Origin: Acanthopleura granulata
Taxonomy: Eukaryota > Mollusca > Polyplacophora > Chitonida > Chitonidae
Direction: 5' to 3'
Assembly (NCBI GenBank): GCA_016165875.1
Contig: JABBOT010000002.1
Location: 36,297,868 to 36,361,867 of the forward strand
DNA length: 64,000 nucleotides
The notes under the pieces were generated by a model, which saw only the letters and a list, made by a program, of their open reading frames with translations, was not told where the DNA came from and did not search any database. Made by a program: the position numbers and the translations under genes. This document shows, one piece after another, positions 1 to 13,500 of the stretch (position 1 is its first letter; each line of letters begins with the position of its first letter).

Positions 1-849
1 GTATAACGAGAGTTCAGTGTTGGGCTCTCAGTTGGGGTGTGAAATGGGTCCTCTCTTAGCCTTCTCCACACATAATGTGCCTATCTGTTATTGTGTAATC
101 GGGGACCCGGCAGCAGTACTTTGCACCATTATATGTCGATCTTTTCTTCCCCATCTCATGACATTAGTTTACAGAGAATGCATTGCACTAGAACGTCATA
201 TTATGATACTTTAAGACTGAAGACATTTTCCCTCACAAAATTTTGCAACTAAATCCTTACCATTTCTATATGTTCATTTAGTGTCAGCATCAACTAAGTC
301 CAAAATATCTTCATTATTTCTACCATTGCTGTACGTGGCACTAGGTCAAGGCAACACATCATAATAGAATACATGTTTATTACAAATTTTTGTCAGACTG
401 GTACTGGGGAAAATTTTCGGTTCGATGTTAGCTGGAGGCTTTGGTTTTGAATACACCACCACTGCTTGTAACTGGTGACCGGCATCAACTAAATGTACTT
501 TGTTAACTGAAAATCGGCAACACATTGTGGTTTCAGGATTGTCAGTTGACTTGAGACCTTGCACAGAATCACTCAATTGCTAACACTAATATAACGGAAT
601 TTATTGTTGTGCACAAAACCCAATAGAAAACAACTGAACAACAAACATAGTACAGTCATATGGGCTGCACATTTACAGAAATTACTCTGAAATGAAATAA
701 AAAAAATTTAGAGAAGGTTACAGATTCACCATTCAACATCAAAGCTAACGGTTATTTCATGTGTTAAAATTGCTCATTTGAATCGGACACTTCATTTGTG
801 AGGATGGGGAAGAGGCATTTTCAAAAAGCATATACATCTGTACTAAGCC

Positions 850-995
850 GAAAATCCAGCAACCTGTGGATGGTTGTGGGTTTCCCCTGGGCTCTGTGCG
901 GTTTCCTCCCACCATAATGCTGGCCGACGTCGTATAAGTGAATTATTCTTCAGTTCAGCGTAAAGCGCCAATCAGATAAATCAATAAATAAACCA
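850..995 (+). mobile_element. SINE fragment in P450 A intron 6
   Basis: This is the 3' part of the window's common SINE. It includes the stretches gtttcctcccaccataatg and gtcgtataagtgaa and ends in a tail of repeated aaat units. The same insertion is at 14540-14690, so it predates the segmental duplication. Confidence 0.8.
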
Positions 996-2639
996 AAAAT
1001 CAAATATTCCTCTTACACCCAACATTTAAAATCATGTGAAGCTGTACAACACATTTCTTTTACTACGGAATTAAGATTGTCCACAAAGCTGGAAATGTTT
1101 CAGGGTATTAGCACAATAATATGTTCATTCAAATTCTACAATAGCAAACAAATGCCTGCAGGCGCTCATGTGCACAGAACCGCTGTTAAAGTTTCCCTGA
1201 AACAGACGGCAGAGAGACAGAAAGGCCAAAAGTTCCATGTGAGCTTTGCTAGGAAACCATAAAAGCATAACCTATGTACCTTGTTATAATATTTATGGCG
1301 TAAAATGAAATATGTTCTTATTCTATCACCCCATTAATTCGGCCTAAGAAGCTTATTTCTGATGTGATTGCTAAGAAACGAAAGTTTATATATATCAAGG
1401 TGTTCTGGGTGACAAAACCGCCTGCTAAAGCACATTAGAAAATAAGAAGTAATATGGCGTTGTTGTTGTTTCGCTCTTGTGAAAGAGAACGCTGGTGCCT
1501 TTGAGTTTGTCACTGTAAAAGACTCATTTTCACACACTTTTGCCTCTGTGCGATATCTTGTGTTTATCATCTAGAAGACAATACTTTATTTCGGGTGACA
1601 AATTCGATTATTTAATCTTCTTGACTTACAAAACCCGCATGTCTTCCAACCGCGAGCTACACTTCCTGTGCGACTTGAGAAATTTGCACCCATTGTAAAT
1701 GTCACTGGCAAGGTTCCTGTCAGTTATATCGGGCAGTAACTCAAAGTGTGAGGATCAAACGCGTGACACGATCACGGACCTCATCGAAAGCAGTTCCATC
1801 GACTTCGAGTTCGGAGATCTGCGGGATTTTTTGGAGTACAGGTGATGGACTCGGGGTTTCGATGAATGTCAGAATTTTAAAATAACACTCTGGGTCTATC
1901 TAGATGAACTAACATCTCCTCTATTCCAGTTTTTACTCTAGTCCAGTCCGTTATTCTTGGGCAGTAACCTAAGGGGTCGGGTCAAATGGCAGACCTGCCG
2001 TCTGATAATTAATTTCCACAGTATTCTTTATGTCACACCATTTTAATGACTACCCGAGCACTCGATTGCCGCAAGGTAGGCCTACATACAGCTAGGAACA
2101 CCCATGTAGGTTATCTAATACGATGTAAACCTTTTCGCCACATACGCTACCACGGGTATGTATGTGACATTTACCGTTACCATCCTCAAAATAGCGCAAA
2201 CGTATTCGATGACCTATCGGGACATAAATCTGGAAGGGTAATACATGATAGCACTATTCCAGACATAATTAAAAGTTATATTCAATGCATAATCACTGCA
2301 CATAAACCCCAACAAAACAATTAAGAAAACATCACGAAAGGAAGCTAATGTTTGACCGTAACACACGATCTATTTCGTTAAACGCACTGACACTGAGTAC
2401 TTCGGTGAAACTACTTCCGGAAATCTTTCATGTGTATATAACGGGCCTCTGGCGATTCTCACCAACAGGCCCTTAAAACTTATAGGTGTAGGTGTAGGTC
2501 AAAATCTACTCTGACATGTCCTCTCCACTCCTAGACCATATTACCGTCATTTACAAATTTACGCTCATGGACAGTGGCAAACATAAGTAGTCTCTTTGTG
2601 GGTCATCGAAATACAGTGCTTTACTGCGCCAGTTTCACA

Positions 2640-2750
2640 GGACCCACTCCTCCAGAAGAGGTGGACCGAACGCTCCAGTTGAGCAGGGCCGATTGCCTCA
2701 GGCGAGCTGGTTGAACTGCACCGACTCCTCAAGTTGAGTTTGACCAGCTT
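2640..2750. repeat. Collapsed minisatellite in P450 A intron 6
   Basis: About one and a half units of the array seen at 16345-16612, with the internal copies missing. Confidence 0.7.
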
Positions 2751-4008
2751 TCCCAGATGAGCAATTCAGAACTCAATATGAACAGCTGTTTGAGTTCACA
2801 CCAAAGCTTCTTAACATTAAGCTCTCTTAAACAACACTACAAGTTAGGGGAATCATCTTAGCATATCAAGCTTAACAAACCTGGATCAAAACTCTTCTGG
2901 TGTTCGTGGTATAGTCTGTACAATTCGTCCAAAAAGGTCTTGACATATTCTCGGAAAGTTTGAAAGCGTTTCAGGCGAAGGTGTCTGAGAGCCGGGAGGA
3001 AGTCCTCGGGAAGGCCATTGGCTGATACCTCCAGGAAAAAGTCCGAGAACTTCAAAATCTGAACCATGTGAGGATCCTCGTTCCCATGACTGTAACCGAT
3101 GAAAAAAAAACAGTGAGTTTCGATGATTGAAGAGAGTCATTGTGTTTGTATAAACAGAAATTCCAGAGAGAGTTACTATTTATCAAAAGGCTTGTGAAGT
3201 AATCATAACCCTGTTTTATTATGACGAAGTGAGTATAAATCAGATATACCATGCCACGTCAACATTCTGATTCATTTGGCGCAAAAGTCCCTACCCCTTT
3301 GAACGCAAGAATCCGATGAAATTTCTCAGAAATCACGTATACTTCACCCAGGAAAAGTGATGTTTTCAATGGCGTTTTAAATGAGTCTTGATTCTGAGCT
3401 ATTACACGTTAATGGACGGTGTGCTATGTTCACATCATACCTTCGCGCATGTTCGTTACGTAACCAAGTGACGTTAACAATGGAAATGAAAAGATAATAC
3501 TAAGAAAAGAGATTATTAAAATGATTCATTTGTTTAAACAGGTCCATTTGATAATTATGGTCATAAGCTTTAGGGACATAAAGTGTCCAATTGTTCTACA
3601 TCTAATATGAGCTGAACCAAATGGTGTAGAAACCACGTCCACGTTATCAACATCATGACCGGCTGGCTGTATGTGCTTGTGTACAATGTGACATGAGAGT
3701 ACCTGCATTCAACTGACACACTGAGGATTTATGGCAGGCTTAACAAATTGGGATTAAGGTCAAAAAAGTGCCACATGAATGAACGTTAAGATGTAAGGTT
3801 GCATCAGTTATATTAAGATAGCTTTGTATAATTTCGGAATTAAATGAGAAAGCGTAAAGATCACCCTTAATAAAAGTCGTGTCTATGGACTGTACCCTCC
3901 AGCATGGATTGACTTCTCCAGTGTAATTAACATACAGATGCATCCGTCAGCCTACCTGCTACCAAAACAGAACGCACTAATGAAGTTGACCACCGCATAG
4001 GAGATGTG

Positions 4009-4011
4009 CTA
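4009..4011 (-). other. In-frame TAG nonsense codon in exon 5 of P450 gene A
   Basis: Read on the minus strand, the exon 5 frame runs Asn-Pro-Arg-stop-His-Ile-Ser. The equivalent codon in gene B, about 13.9 kb away, is GAG, giving Asn-Pro-Arg-Glu-His-Ile-Ser. The change is one G-to-T substitution on the coding strand, and the frame is intact on both sides. Confidence 0.85.
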
Positions 4012-4656
4012 TCGTGGATTAAATGGTCCTTTCTCTGCTGCCATGGCGTCGAGGGCTCCTTCCCCAAAGGCTTTGTGGATCCTCTTCTCCAGTTCCAAGC
4101 CAGACAGGTACGTTCTGATCACAGGTAACATTCATTCGTTATACACACCATAATATAATTTTCCACTGGTTTGGAGGGCGTGGTTTACAAGAGATTAGTG
4201 ATTCTGGTTAATTTAGTGTTCATATGAATTGATATGTGGGTTAAGCCAGGGAAGTACCAACATGGATATCCTCCTATAAATGGACATCCTCTGATCATGG
4301 GGCAAACGTTAATACATAAGTGTGGGTACGAGAAGATACAGAATATGATAAGTGGTGTTAATAGCATAGGTTATAATAAAAACCGTAAATGTTAACCCAG
4401 TCACGTTTTCTGCTTACCGTAGGGCTTTTGCAGCAATTTTCCTTTGCAATCTCCAAGACGGACCATAGTCGCTCAAAGCAATGTCCTTTCCACCCTCTGT
4501 GGCAATATCCACTGTTACAAAGGTATAAGATTTATAGAAACATTTGTAGTAGGCCTACGCTGTAGTACACGATTTGAGCTAAGTTGTGGAATAGAATTTT
4601 ATTATAATAAAAGTAAATTATTTATGCACAGCTGCACACATGAATAAATTGTTTTA

Positions 4657-4880
4657 CTTTTTTATCTAATTTGTATTTTATGCCATACTCAAGAATATTC
4701 GCTTTTACGACCGACAGCATTATGGTAGTAGGGAACCGAAGAGAGCCTGGGGGAAACCCACGGCCATCTGCAGGTTGTTGGCATAATTTGGGAGGGGAAG
4801 CCAAAATGAGCTGAACTTGAACCCACACAGACAGCATTGGTGAGAGATTCACGGAACAATTCGTTGCCCTAGCCAGCCCC
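4657..4880 (-). mobile_element. SINE copy in P450 A intron 3, missing 22 bases of the 5' head
   Basis: Read on the minus strand it holds the tRNA-like head with a B-box-like stretch, then the conserved body and an AT-rich tail. Compared with the orthologous copy at 18525-18772, about 22 bases that form a short palindrome near its 5' end are absent. Confidence 0.8.
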
Positions 4881-5479
4881 CATATGAATAGTAAACAATG
4901 AAATAAATACATTAGCTTACGATAAGAAGCTCTAATTGTAAAAATGTATTGTAAATTATAAATGGTACTCACGGGAATAGGACCTTGGTCTTCCGGCAAA
5001 TTCTGTTGGTTTTGTCAACAGGGCTTCCCTCGCTAGCTCATAGTTATTTAGCACTACCGCATTAAAGGACCCTGCGATTGAAAAATATCCATCGCCTTGA
5101 ACTTCGCGTCAGGTAAACACACATCAATATGATACATGTTCAAAGGCACATATGGTGTGTCTGTGACGCAGTACTGTCACAGGCGATGAGTGAATAAACC
5201 GTATACCAGTCAAATATATGCCCATAGACTGAACAAAGCTATATAAGCACTGTATTACCATGCAGTTACTGCCATCGTGATGTAGAAAGGACTACACAGC
5301 CACACAGCACGAATAACTTCAGTACTTACCAAATCTCAAGTAATATTTTGGTCCGTAAATTTTGGCCATATCTGTCATCTCCAAAGGTACACTTTTCTTC
5401 GATCTTGCAAACACTACAATCACAGATATGAAATTCGAACAGTGTGTTATCTTACTACGAGATGTAAACATTTTAGTCC

Positions 5480-5730
5480 GATTGGTAAAATATTAGTGAC
5501 CTGACACCGAGGTGCTGAGTTAAATCTGTTACCGGATATATGTGTTCCAGTCAATGATCCGACATAGGCGTTCCGGTGAATGGTGACATGGGCCTCCAGT
5601 CTATCATCCGACAAAGGCGTTCTAGTCAATGATCGACATAGGCCTTCAGTCAATGACCCGACATAGTTGTTACAGTCAATGACTCGACAGAGGTGTTGCG
5701 ATGAGTGACCCGATATAAATGTTTTAAGGA
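5480..5730. repeat. 26-bp minisatellite in P450 A intron 1
   Basis: Degenerate units of about 26 bases with the core ccagtcaatgatccgacat and spacing variants. The same array, with different units kept, is at 19425-19620 in gene B. Confidence 0.75.
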
Positions 5731-6810
5731 AATGCAACGATAGCTACACCATTGTGGAAGTGATTGATGAAAATTTTTCTATAAAACACTTACAAAGGAC
5801 ATTGCCGATGATAGGCAGCGGCGTGGGGCCCGGGGGTAAGTTATATCTCTTGCCTCTGCCGTAGATGAAGTACAGTAGCACCACAGTGAAGAGCGCCAGA
5901 CACAGCGCCTGTGTCAAGCCTAACTGGAACCAGCCGAGGTATAACATCTTGCCGATGAACTCGTGTCAACAGAAAGAATTAACATATATATCTCTCTGTA
6001 TAAGTAATATATGAATACATACAGTAACACCTACAACTCATTCTCGCTCTATTTACATTTCCTTGTATGTTGCTTGGTGCATGTTCTGTATTGAGGCATT
6101 TCGACGAAGTATATATCAGACACAGGAAAGAAAATGCTGTACTCACTTTCACTGATGATTTCTTTCGTTCAGTATACAAACCCTTTCATTCAGACTATGT
6201 ATCAAATGAATGGTGTGTACTGTAGTCATACTTCAAGTTAACTATTTGGGCATAAAATAATATGTATAACTAGACTAGTGCCCCAGGTTATCCGCAAGTT
6301 TCCATTCATTGGCAAATACTATACATCAAGTGGTTTTTATGATTTCATCAAGAGAGATGCATGTTGAATATTCAGGTGTCCTTCAGATGTCGCTGCTCTG
6401 AACATTAGCGTTTGAACGTAGGACTGTACTTTAAAGTGCTGCTTTCTATCAGGCTACCCCTTTAGGACAGGAATGGAAGTGTCCGTCATTGTTGGGCATG
6501 ACGTCACTAAAATTGGTCCGTTAGGTGTCTTACTAGACAAAGTGATCTATAGGGTCAGTTTCAACACGCGTACTTTGTGTTAAGTAGCTCTTAGCTAAGT
6601 GGACTTCACATCACTTATAACATATGGTCTTCATGGTAGTTACGGCCGGGATTACTTAGCTAAGAATCCTTCCTGAAACCGGACCTTGGCTGAAGTCAGC
6701 AAGCATCATACTTTCCAGTGGGAGAGCAGTGAATGGCGCCAAAGTAGGCCTCCTACCCCGCAGAAATGGCACACAAACACATGTAGTAACGTTCGTGTCT
6801 TTTACACAGG

Positions 6811-7368
6811 ATGAAATGTGCACTTACCTGCATGTACCTACTTCACAGGGGTGTCCCCATATCTGACCCCAGTAAGTATAGCATAACACGAGTGCTGGAC
6901 TTCCGGCTGTTTACCTTCACTGTCAGCTTGACTTGTGCTGTTCCCATACATGCAGAATATATACACACTTATGTTAGCGCTCAAAGCCAATCTGACACAA
7001 AATACAGAAAACTTATACTCACCACAAGCTAAACCCCTGTATATACACGACAGCTTGAAAGACAAGGGGCATACAAAATATCTGGTCTGGTGAAATGCGC
7101 ACTTACCTGCATGTACCTACTTCACAGGGGTGTCCTCATATCTGACCCCAGTAAGTATAGCATAACACGAGTGCTGGACTTCCGGCTGTTTACCCTCACG
7201 GTCAGCTTGACTTGTACTGTTCCCATACATGCAGAATATATACACACTTATGTTAGCACTCAAAGCAAATCTGACACAAAATACAGAAAACTTATACTCA
7301 CCACAAGCTAAACCTCTGTATATACACGACAGCTTGAAAGACAAGGGGCATACAAAATATCCGGTCTG
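6811..7368. repeat. 279-bp tandem duplication (two units)
   Basis: Units 6811-7089 and 7090-7368 are direct repeats differing at only a few bases. A diverged relative lies at 26670-27175 and shares segments such as ggctgttta and cccatacat in the same order. The match extends past the duplicated unit to about 7530, so the underlying element is longer than 279 bp. No coding capacity is evident. Confidence 0.88.
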
Positions 7369-7994
7369 GCGTGTGCTGTCTCTGTGTTCTGTTATATGGG
7401 TCAGTAGCTAGTGTGCAACGTGACCCATTCACAATGTACATAAACGTCGAAGGCAAAGTGCAGGATTTACAGAGGTGGAGTCCGAGCTTTGCTGGGCCTC
7501 GGCAGAACTGTCAGGCTCAGGACAGCGTTTCTAAAGTAAGGCTCCAGCTCTAGCGATTCAGTGTTAAATGTTCACCCCGGTGTAGTCCAGGCCGCTTTAC
7601 ATCAGAAGCCTTGACCTTGACCGAACCGTTCAGCTAGCTTTATTCAGTTGGTTTCTTAACTGGTAGTACGTCTACATTGAATAGGTGATACACATGTGCA
7701 GCATATGCACGCCGAATATGCTGATTAAAATCTGTGCTCGGGCATGCAGTGACACATCTTTGTATGGTAAATACCAGTCCAAGTTCAACCGTTATCACAC
7801 TGACTCGTTAGGATACATCTTTATACAGTAAATGTACATCCAAATTCTTCCGTTACCGTCAGATCATTTTTTGTTGTGGATAATTTCTACCTTAAATTAT
7901 CCTGACTTGTTCTGGACGCACCTTTGTTTGGGAAATACACCTTCAGTTTCATTTTGTACATGATATAAGCACAAGTCCAAGTTCTTTGGGTATG

Positions 7995-8395
7995 ATACCA
8001 GTCAATGTGTCAGTCAGACTACACCTGTGTGCTCAAACCATCTTGACGGATGAAGATGTTAGTCAGACTACACCCGTGTGCTCAGATCACCTTCAGGGAG
8101 GCAGATGTCAGTCAGACTACACCTGTGTCCTCAGATCATCTTCAGGGAAGAAGAAGTCAGTAAGACTACACCTGTGTCCTCAGATCATCTTCAGGGAAGG
8201 AGAAGTCAGTAAGACTACACAAGTGTGCTCAGATCACCTTCAGGGAGGCAGATGTCAGTCAGACTACACCTGTGTGCTAAGATCACTATCACTTAGGGAG
8301 ATGTCAGTCAGAGAACGCCTGTGTGCTCAAATCACCTTGAGGGATGGAGATGTTAGTCAGACAACAAATATGTGCTCAGATTACACTTTACTCCA
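7995..8395. repeat. About 49-bp minisatellite
   Basis: About eight units with the core agtcagactacacctgtgtg and cagatcaccttcaggga. The unit length is not a multiple of three, so the 148-codon open frame over it cycles through different peptides and is not a gene. Confidence 0.88.
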
Positions 8396-8476
8396 GGCGC
8401 TTTCATTTGCTGCATCCGGAATCCTGATGTAATTAAAACATTCTAGAGTGTAGTGTTAAACATCAGTCTAATTCAA

Positions 8477-8582
8477 GGGTGTTTATTTGATTGGTGTTTT
8501 ACACCTTACTCAATATTTCACTTGTACAAAGGTGGTCAGCGTTATAGGAGGAAGAAACCGGGCACAGACCGGAGGAAACCCA
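8477..8582 (-). mobile_element. SINE fragment, intergenic
   Basis: Minus-strand 3' half of the SINE: the plus strand reads tttgattggtgttttac, then the body with ggaggaagaaaccgggcac. The tRNA-like head is absent. Confidence 0.75.
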
Positions 8583-10376
8583 TGTTTATTCAAAGATACG
8601 CAGTGCATATTTTTGTTAAATTCGGATTTTATTGCTGACAGCCGCAACAGTGAATATCTCAAAATCAAGTGAATGAAAAGCGAAACACATTTTACTTTAT
8701 GTTCATTAGTATAGTTATTGAGACGCTAAAAAACATCTTATGTAACAAACAGAGCGGAATACTAATGAACAATATCTAGATACTCTGAGAGAAAAGCCAC
8801 TGCGTATTTATGTGTATTGTATATATTCTCAAACATGACCTTATCAGTTGGGATCTGGTTAGCAAGAAAGCTTTAATTAATTGTTGTTTGGGAAATAATG
8901 AAAGACTTCTTATCATTCAAAATGATGTATAACATGTGTTAATTATGTTGATAAGATGCTTGTGTCAGAGAAATAGGTTTTATACAATCAAGTAATCTTA
9001 GGTAGTGTTACCATAATATTTATCAATCTCCTTGCTACAGCCAATAATACAACCAACCACAGACATCAGCAAAAATGGTGTTTCTAGAATAAGCTCAAAA
9101 TACATTTAGTTGACATTGTCAGCGATCATAACAAAGTTGATAATGGATTAATACATTATCATACTCAGTCTAAATATCCATGAAGTGTATATACAAGACA
9201 GTGTACAGAATTTACATTCATTATTCTACATTTTCTGAACTCCTGCAAAAAAGTTCCCAAGCAACCATGTTGTTTCAAACTCAAATTCATGCCAGGCAAA
9301 TGTTCATGTACTGAAAGGCCGCTTCTCGAAGTTAATTTTATTCAAAATGACGCGACAGACACATGAAGCCTATCTGATAACCTACAAATCTCGCTCTAAC
9401 GCTTAATTTCAATTTTTAGGAATTTTTCGTCAATATGTACATGAATGGAGCATTTAGAAACACCATATTTCAAGGGTTAGAAAAATGATGTCTAAGCATT
9501 TTACAAGAATCAATAATAAATCGGTGAAAAATGACAGGAGACTATGAAGAACTTGTAAAAACCACTTCCCGTCTGTAACAAAGCGGTTCAAACCCATGAG
9601 CTCTAGTTCTTCCTTTTATTACATCACAATTATCGGTGTTTCTCTGCTTATAAAACACTTAGATAGAACATGAGCATTGTAGTGTAACAGAAGACAGCAA
9701 CATGAACTCTGTCAGCGTATCAGCAAACATTTTATCTGTTTGGTCTCAAGGCAGAATGTGTCAGTCACCGGATTCTGTAATGTAAGTCAACAGCCCAGGC
9801 ACCAGGCCTAAGCTGCTGGCAGCAAGTAGCCTGGGAGTTGAGTGTTAAGTTACCACATCCGGTGAAGAACCTCTGATCTTTAGTGAGATACTTAAAAAGA
9901 TTAAGGAAAGAATGACTCTTTTCCTCTTTCTTGGCCCTTAGTGTTTGGCCCTGTGGTGCAAAGCGTTAAAATCTGTCCCAAAAATCAGAAGTCTCACATC
10001 CCAGCATCATATACCTTAAAGGTGAACTATTCCGGGTTTTTTTTTTCACATTACTTTGTAACCCGCATTCCCGATTTTGAGGCGCAATATTTTCTGTCTG
10101 TGTACCGGATCAAAAGGCGTCTCCTCAAAATGGCTAGAGCATAATTTCGAGTGCTTACTTGGTTCGAAATGGTCACGTCACATACGACAACTATCCATTT
10201 TCCTCGCTTGGAGGGGTCTGTTGAAAACTAATCCCACCGTAATTCGGTATGTAATTACCTCAGCTGGTTGCTTTACAAAACGGCATACCAGGGGGATATC
10301 AAGGGCACATAAGTGTGTAGAGAATACCGAGCTTCACGAAGCTCAGCCTATCAGTCTTGAATAAAATATATATTTT

Positions 10377-10382
10377 TTTATT
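10377..10382 (-). terminator. Candidate poly(A) signal for P450 B
   Basis: AATAAA on the minus strand about 170 bases downstream of the gene B stop codon, in an AT-rich stretch. Placement is reasonable for a 3' UTR end; there is no transcript evidence. Confidence 0.5.
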
Positions 10383-10554
10383 CTTTAAAACACTTCGGGT
10401 CCGTGTTACAGATACCTCTAGGATATACTGTGCCAATTTGGCTCGAAGAAATTGATTTACCAGGACAGTTCACCATTAACGACCTGAACACTAAATGTTC
10501 CAGATGGGAACATAGCCGCGGATAAAGAAAATTTGAAGTGCACCAAGATTGTTG

Positions 10555-13500
10555 TTAGTATCTAGACTCCACGATAACGTTGTAAGGATGAGGGGTAAAG
10601 CCGCCGATTCCTCCCAAGGGATCCAGACAGAGATTCTCCCCCGGAGGTTTTAAGAACTTGAACTTCTGAATTAAGATGGCCAAGACAAGTACTAGCTCTG
10701 GTTTGGCCACGGCCTCTCCCAAACACACACGCCGGCCCATGGAGAACGGAAGGAAGTTGTCTGGTTTGGGGGCCGGAGTTCCGTCTGCCTCCAGGAACCG
10801 CTCTGGACGGAACACTTCCGGGTCTTTCCAGAACTCTGGGTCGTGGTGCAGCGCCCATTGGTTTACCATCACCATAGTGCCTTTAGGGATGTCATAGCCT
10901 CCTGGTATCAAAGACAAGCGAACAACCGAAGCAAATAACTGGAATGCGGATGTGCAAAATACCTCCCCCGCCTTTTGCCTAAATATATATACATGAGGAA
11001 GCATCATTAAACATCGAACAAATTGTCACCAAGGAAAAAATTCATGAAATTAAATGCAGTATGTTCGGAGGCGTTGTGCAGAAAAATGGAATGTTTCTTC
11101 AACTTGTATCACGCCATATACTTAAATGGGCTAACTATGAAAAAGAAAACATTACTAATTTTATTCATCCTGGGATCCTAGTTTTTCACACGACCTAGAC
11201 TTAAAATTAATTACTATGTAGGGATCAACACGTAACACTTAAACTGAATTTACATTGAAAGAAAGCATACACTCTTGTGGCACGTATAACTGTCACAGGA
11301 GTTCAAACTTTTCATACAAGAGATCAGTAATAATCTACATCCAATGTATACCCTTTTGTCCTGTGATTTACAACTTTGCTACCTACATTCATTATTACAG
11401 CTTATTTTTTTAAGGTATGCATAACTATCGTTTCCGTTTCTTATTTCATTTGTGCTTGCTGGACGGAGAGTTAACTTACCAAGCTGTTCATCCTTCATAG
11501 CAGCATGTGGCACCCCCAGCGGAGTGACACTGCCTACCCTCATGGATTCGAACAAGAGCGCCTCTGTGTACCTGAGGTGTTGCCTATCCTGCATCCCAGG
11601 TAAACGGCTTGTTCCTGGAAGAGCAACAAACTTTGTTCTGATGGCACTTAGATAAGTGGGATTAAATACTACTCTGGTGCGGTCGGCTTATAATCGTCTA
11701 ACTGCATGAATGATTTAATCCTAGATAGGTTCACATATGGTCCGGTGGATAGTTTCACATATGGTCCGGTGGATAGTTTTATGAGTGGAGGAAATCTGAG
11801 TGGCTGTGAAAAACCAGCTGCCCTTAGAGCAAGTTATGAACAGACTGTCCGGCTTTGACTTGTATATGGCAACACGGCCGTCAATTGGTTAACCTCATCA
11901 ACGGCCTACATACGAACAGTGCCAACTGCCCTGTCCATGGTCGGAATTGAGCCCGCACCTCATGGCTTCGCCATTACTGAAATCTGCAGCACATTTGAAG
12001 CAAGGTTCAAATGTAGGATCAGAATGATTAATGAATGAAACTGATATACTCATTAGATAGACGTTTCATGCACCATTCTCAAACGTTTTCAAATGTAGCT
12101 TTCCCCATCAGAGTGAGCTGATCGTCAATCCGATAATCGCACGATGAACGGCGAATGCATGATTTTATCTCCACGCTATCGTTAGAGGGACTTTCGCACA
12201 CAGTCTTCCTGTGTTCTTGAACATTGCATCGGATTGTTGTTGCACAAATTGGGAAATTACCGAGAGAGCATGCCTACATGTATATAGAGGATAAGGTCTT
12301 ACCTACAACATTTTCAATTTCTTTGAAAGCCTTTTCTTGTTTGTCTGGAAAGGCAGTCAGATGAAGAATTGCCCAGCACAGGGTAAATCGCGTGGTATCT
12401 ATACCAGCTGCAACAACAACATGCACGGTGTTTATGATCAGATCATCTCACTATGTCAATGTATACACCAAAACAACTTAATCTGTTAAATAACGGAAGA
12501 TTTTATCTAATCTCTCATGTACATTCTCATGAAACATGCCCCATACTTACTCATTTCATATTCAAAACTCATTATGGATATATCAGTTTAAATGTTGTTC
12601 TTTTCTATCTTTCAGCTAGAACAAGTCTTCACTTGTGTTTATGTCCCATGAATCCCAACAGCATCATGGTATTATTTTTTCCTGGGATACCACATATATT
12701 TTGCAACGAATAGATACATACAAGGTATGTTCTTAAAACCTGTAAAGCTGATAGTTTAAACTTTGGATTTTAAGACAGCAGATACGAAAAAAAAAATGAT
12801 AACCATGTGACCATCTCAAGTGTTCTCCCCAAAAGCTACTTCAACCATACCAATGGCCGTTTCGCACTTGACAAATGTGTTATTAATAGCACCAAAATTT
12901 TGTCAGTAATGTTCGACACAGGTTAGTATGCCACTACTTTCAGGTATATCCCCGTCACATATCAACCCGGACATTAAACCACAAACCTCGATCAACCTGT
13001 CCTTGTGAAATGGTGGTCTGACCGCATAGAAAACACTCATAAAGTAGTAGCCATTTTAAAAGAGCCGTGTTTCCTCGGGTTTTTTATTTATTTATTTATT
13101 TATTTGATTGGTGTTTTACGCGGTACTCAAGAATATTTCACTTGTATGACGGCGGCCAGTATTATGGTGGGAGGAAACCGGACAGAGTCCGGAAGAAACC
13201 CACGGCCATCCGCAGGTTGCTGGACGACCTTCCCATGTACGGTCGGACAGGAAGCCAGCCCTCTGGCGTTTGTTAACATTTGTTTTGTTTATTTTTTATT
13301 ACTTTTAATTTCCGTATGTGAGTGAGTCACCCTTAATATTGTTACCAATGCATGTTTTATGGAAAACATGACATGTGAATTGTGTGACATGAATAGTGTA
13401 CATATAGCGATATCAAACTAGCACATGAACATCAGGATCCTGTGATATGAAGAGAACTCAAGACACTTGATACACTGGCAGTATATGTTACATGGGTGAC

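Larger units (their letters stand above)
2881..5947 (-). pseudogene. Cytochrome P450 gene A, 5' half (exons 1-6), with a premature stop in exon 5
   Basis: Six exons can be placed: 5794-5947, 5330-5413, 4973-5071, 4418-4511, 3956-4114 and 2881-3089. Their lengths (154, 84, 99, 94, 159, 209) equal those of gene B, and all have GT-AG borders in compatible phases. Exon 1 encodes a membrane anchor followed by the proline-rich hinge PPGPTPLPIIG. Exon 4 encodes the C-helix motif WRLQR. In exon 5 the codon that is GAG (Glu) in gene B is TAG here (plus-strand bases 4009-4011), ending translation near residue 178, long before the heme-binding loop. Exons 7-10 would lie left of the window. Otherwise it is almost identical to B, so the lesion is young. 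It could be a real pseudogene, a segregating null allele or an assembly error. Family membership is certain; pseudogene status is likely. Confidence 0.82.
1..5985. repeat. Segmental tandem duplication, left copy (extends past the window edge)
   Basis: Collinear with 13695-19895 at high identity through exons and introns alike, including shared SINE insertions. The left edge lies inside P450 intron 6, so the true left end is not visible. Homology fades just upstream of exon 1, with a patchy weaker match from about 6230 to 6360. Confidence 0.95.
5948..10554. other. Spacer between P450 A (upstream side) and P450 B (3' side)
   Basis: Contains the 279-bp duplication, a degenerate tandem of about 60 bases at 7750-7870, the 49-bp minisatellite and one SINE. 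From 8600 to 10370 I see AT-rich sequence without recognisable genes. The stretch just right of 5947 should hold the promoter of gene A; it weakly matches the region right of 19850. Confidence 0.6.

Noticed and set aside
7986..8432. 148-codon open frame on the plus strand
   Set aside because: It lies entirely over the 49-bp minisatellite. The unit is not a multiple of three, so the peptide changes frame of the repeat from copy to copy and has no protein character.
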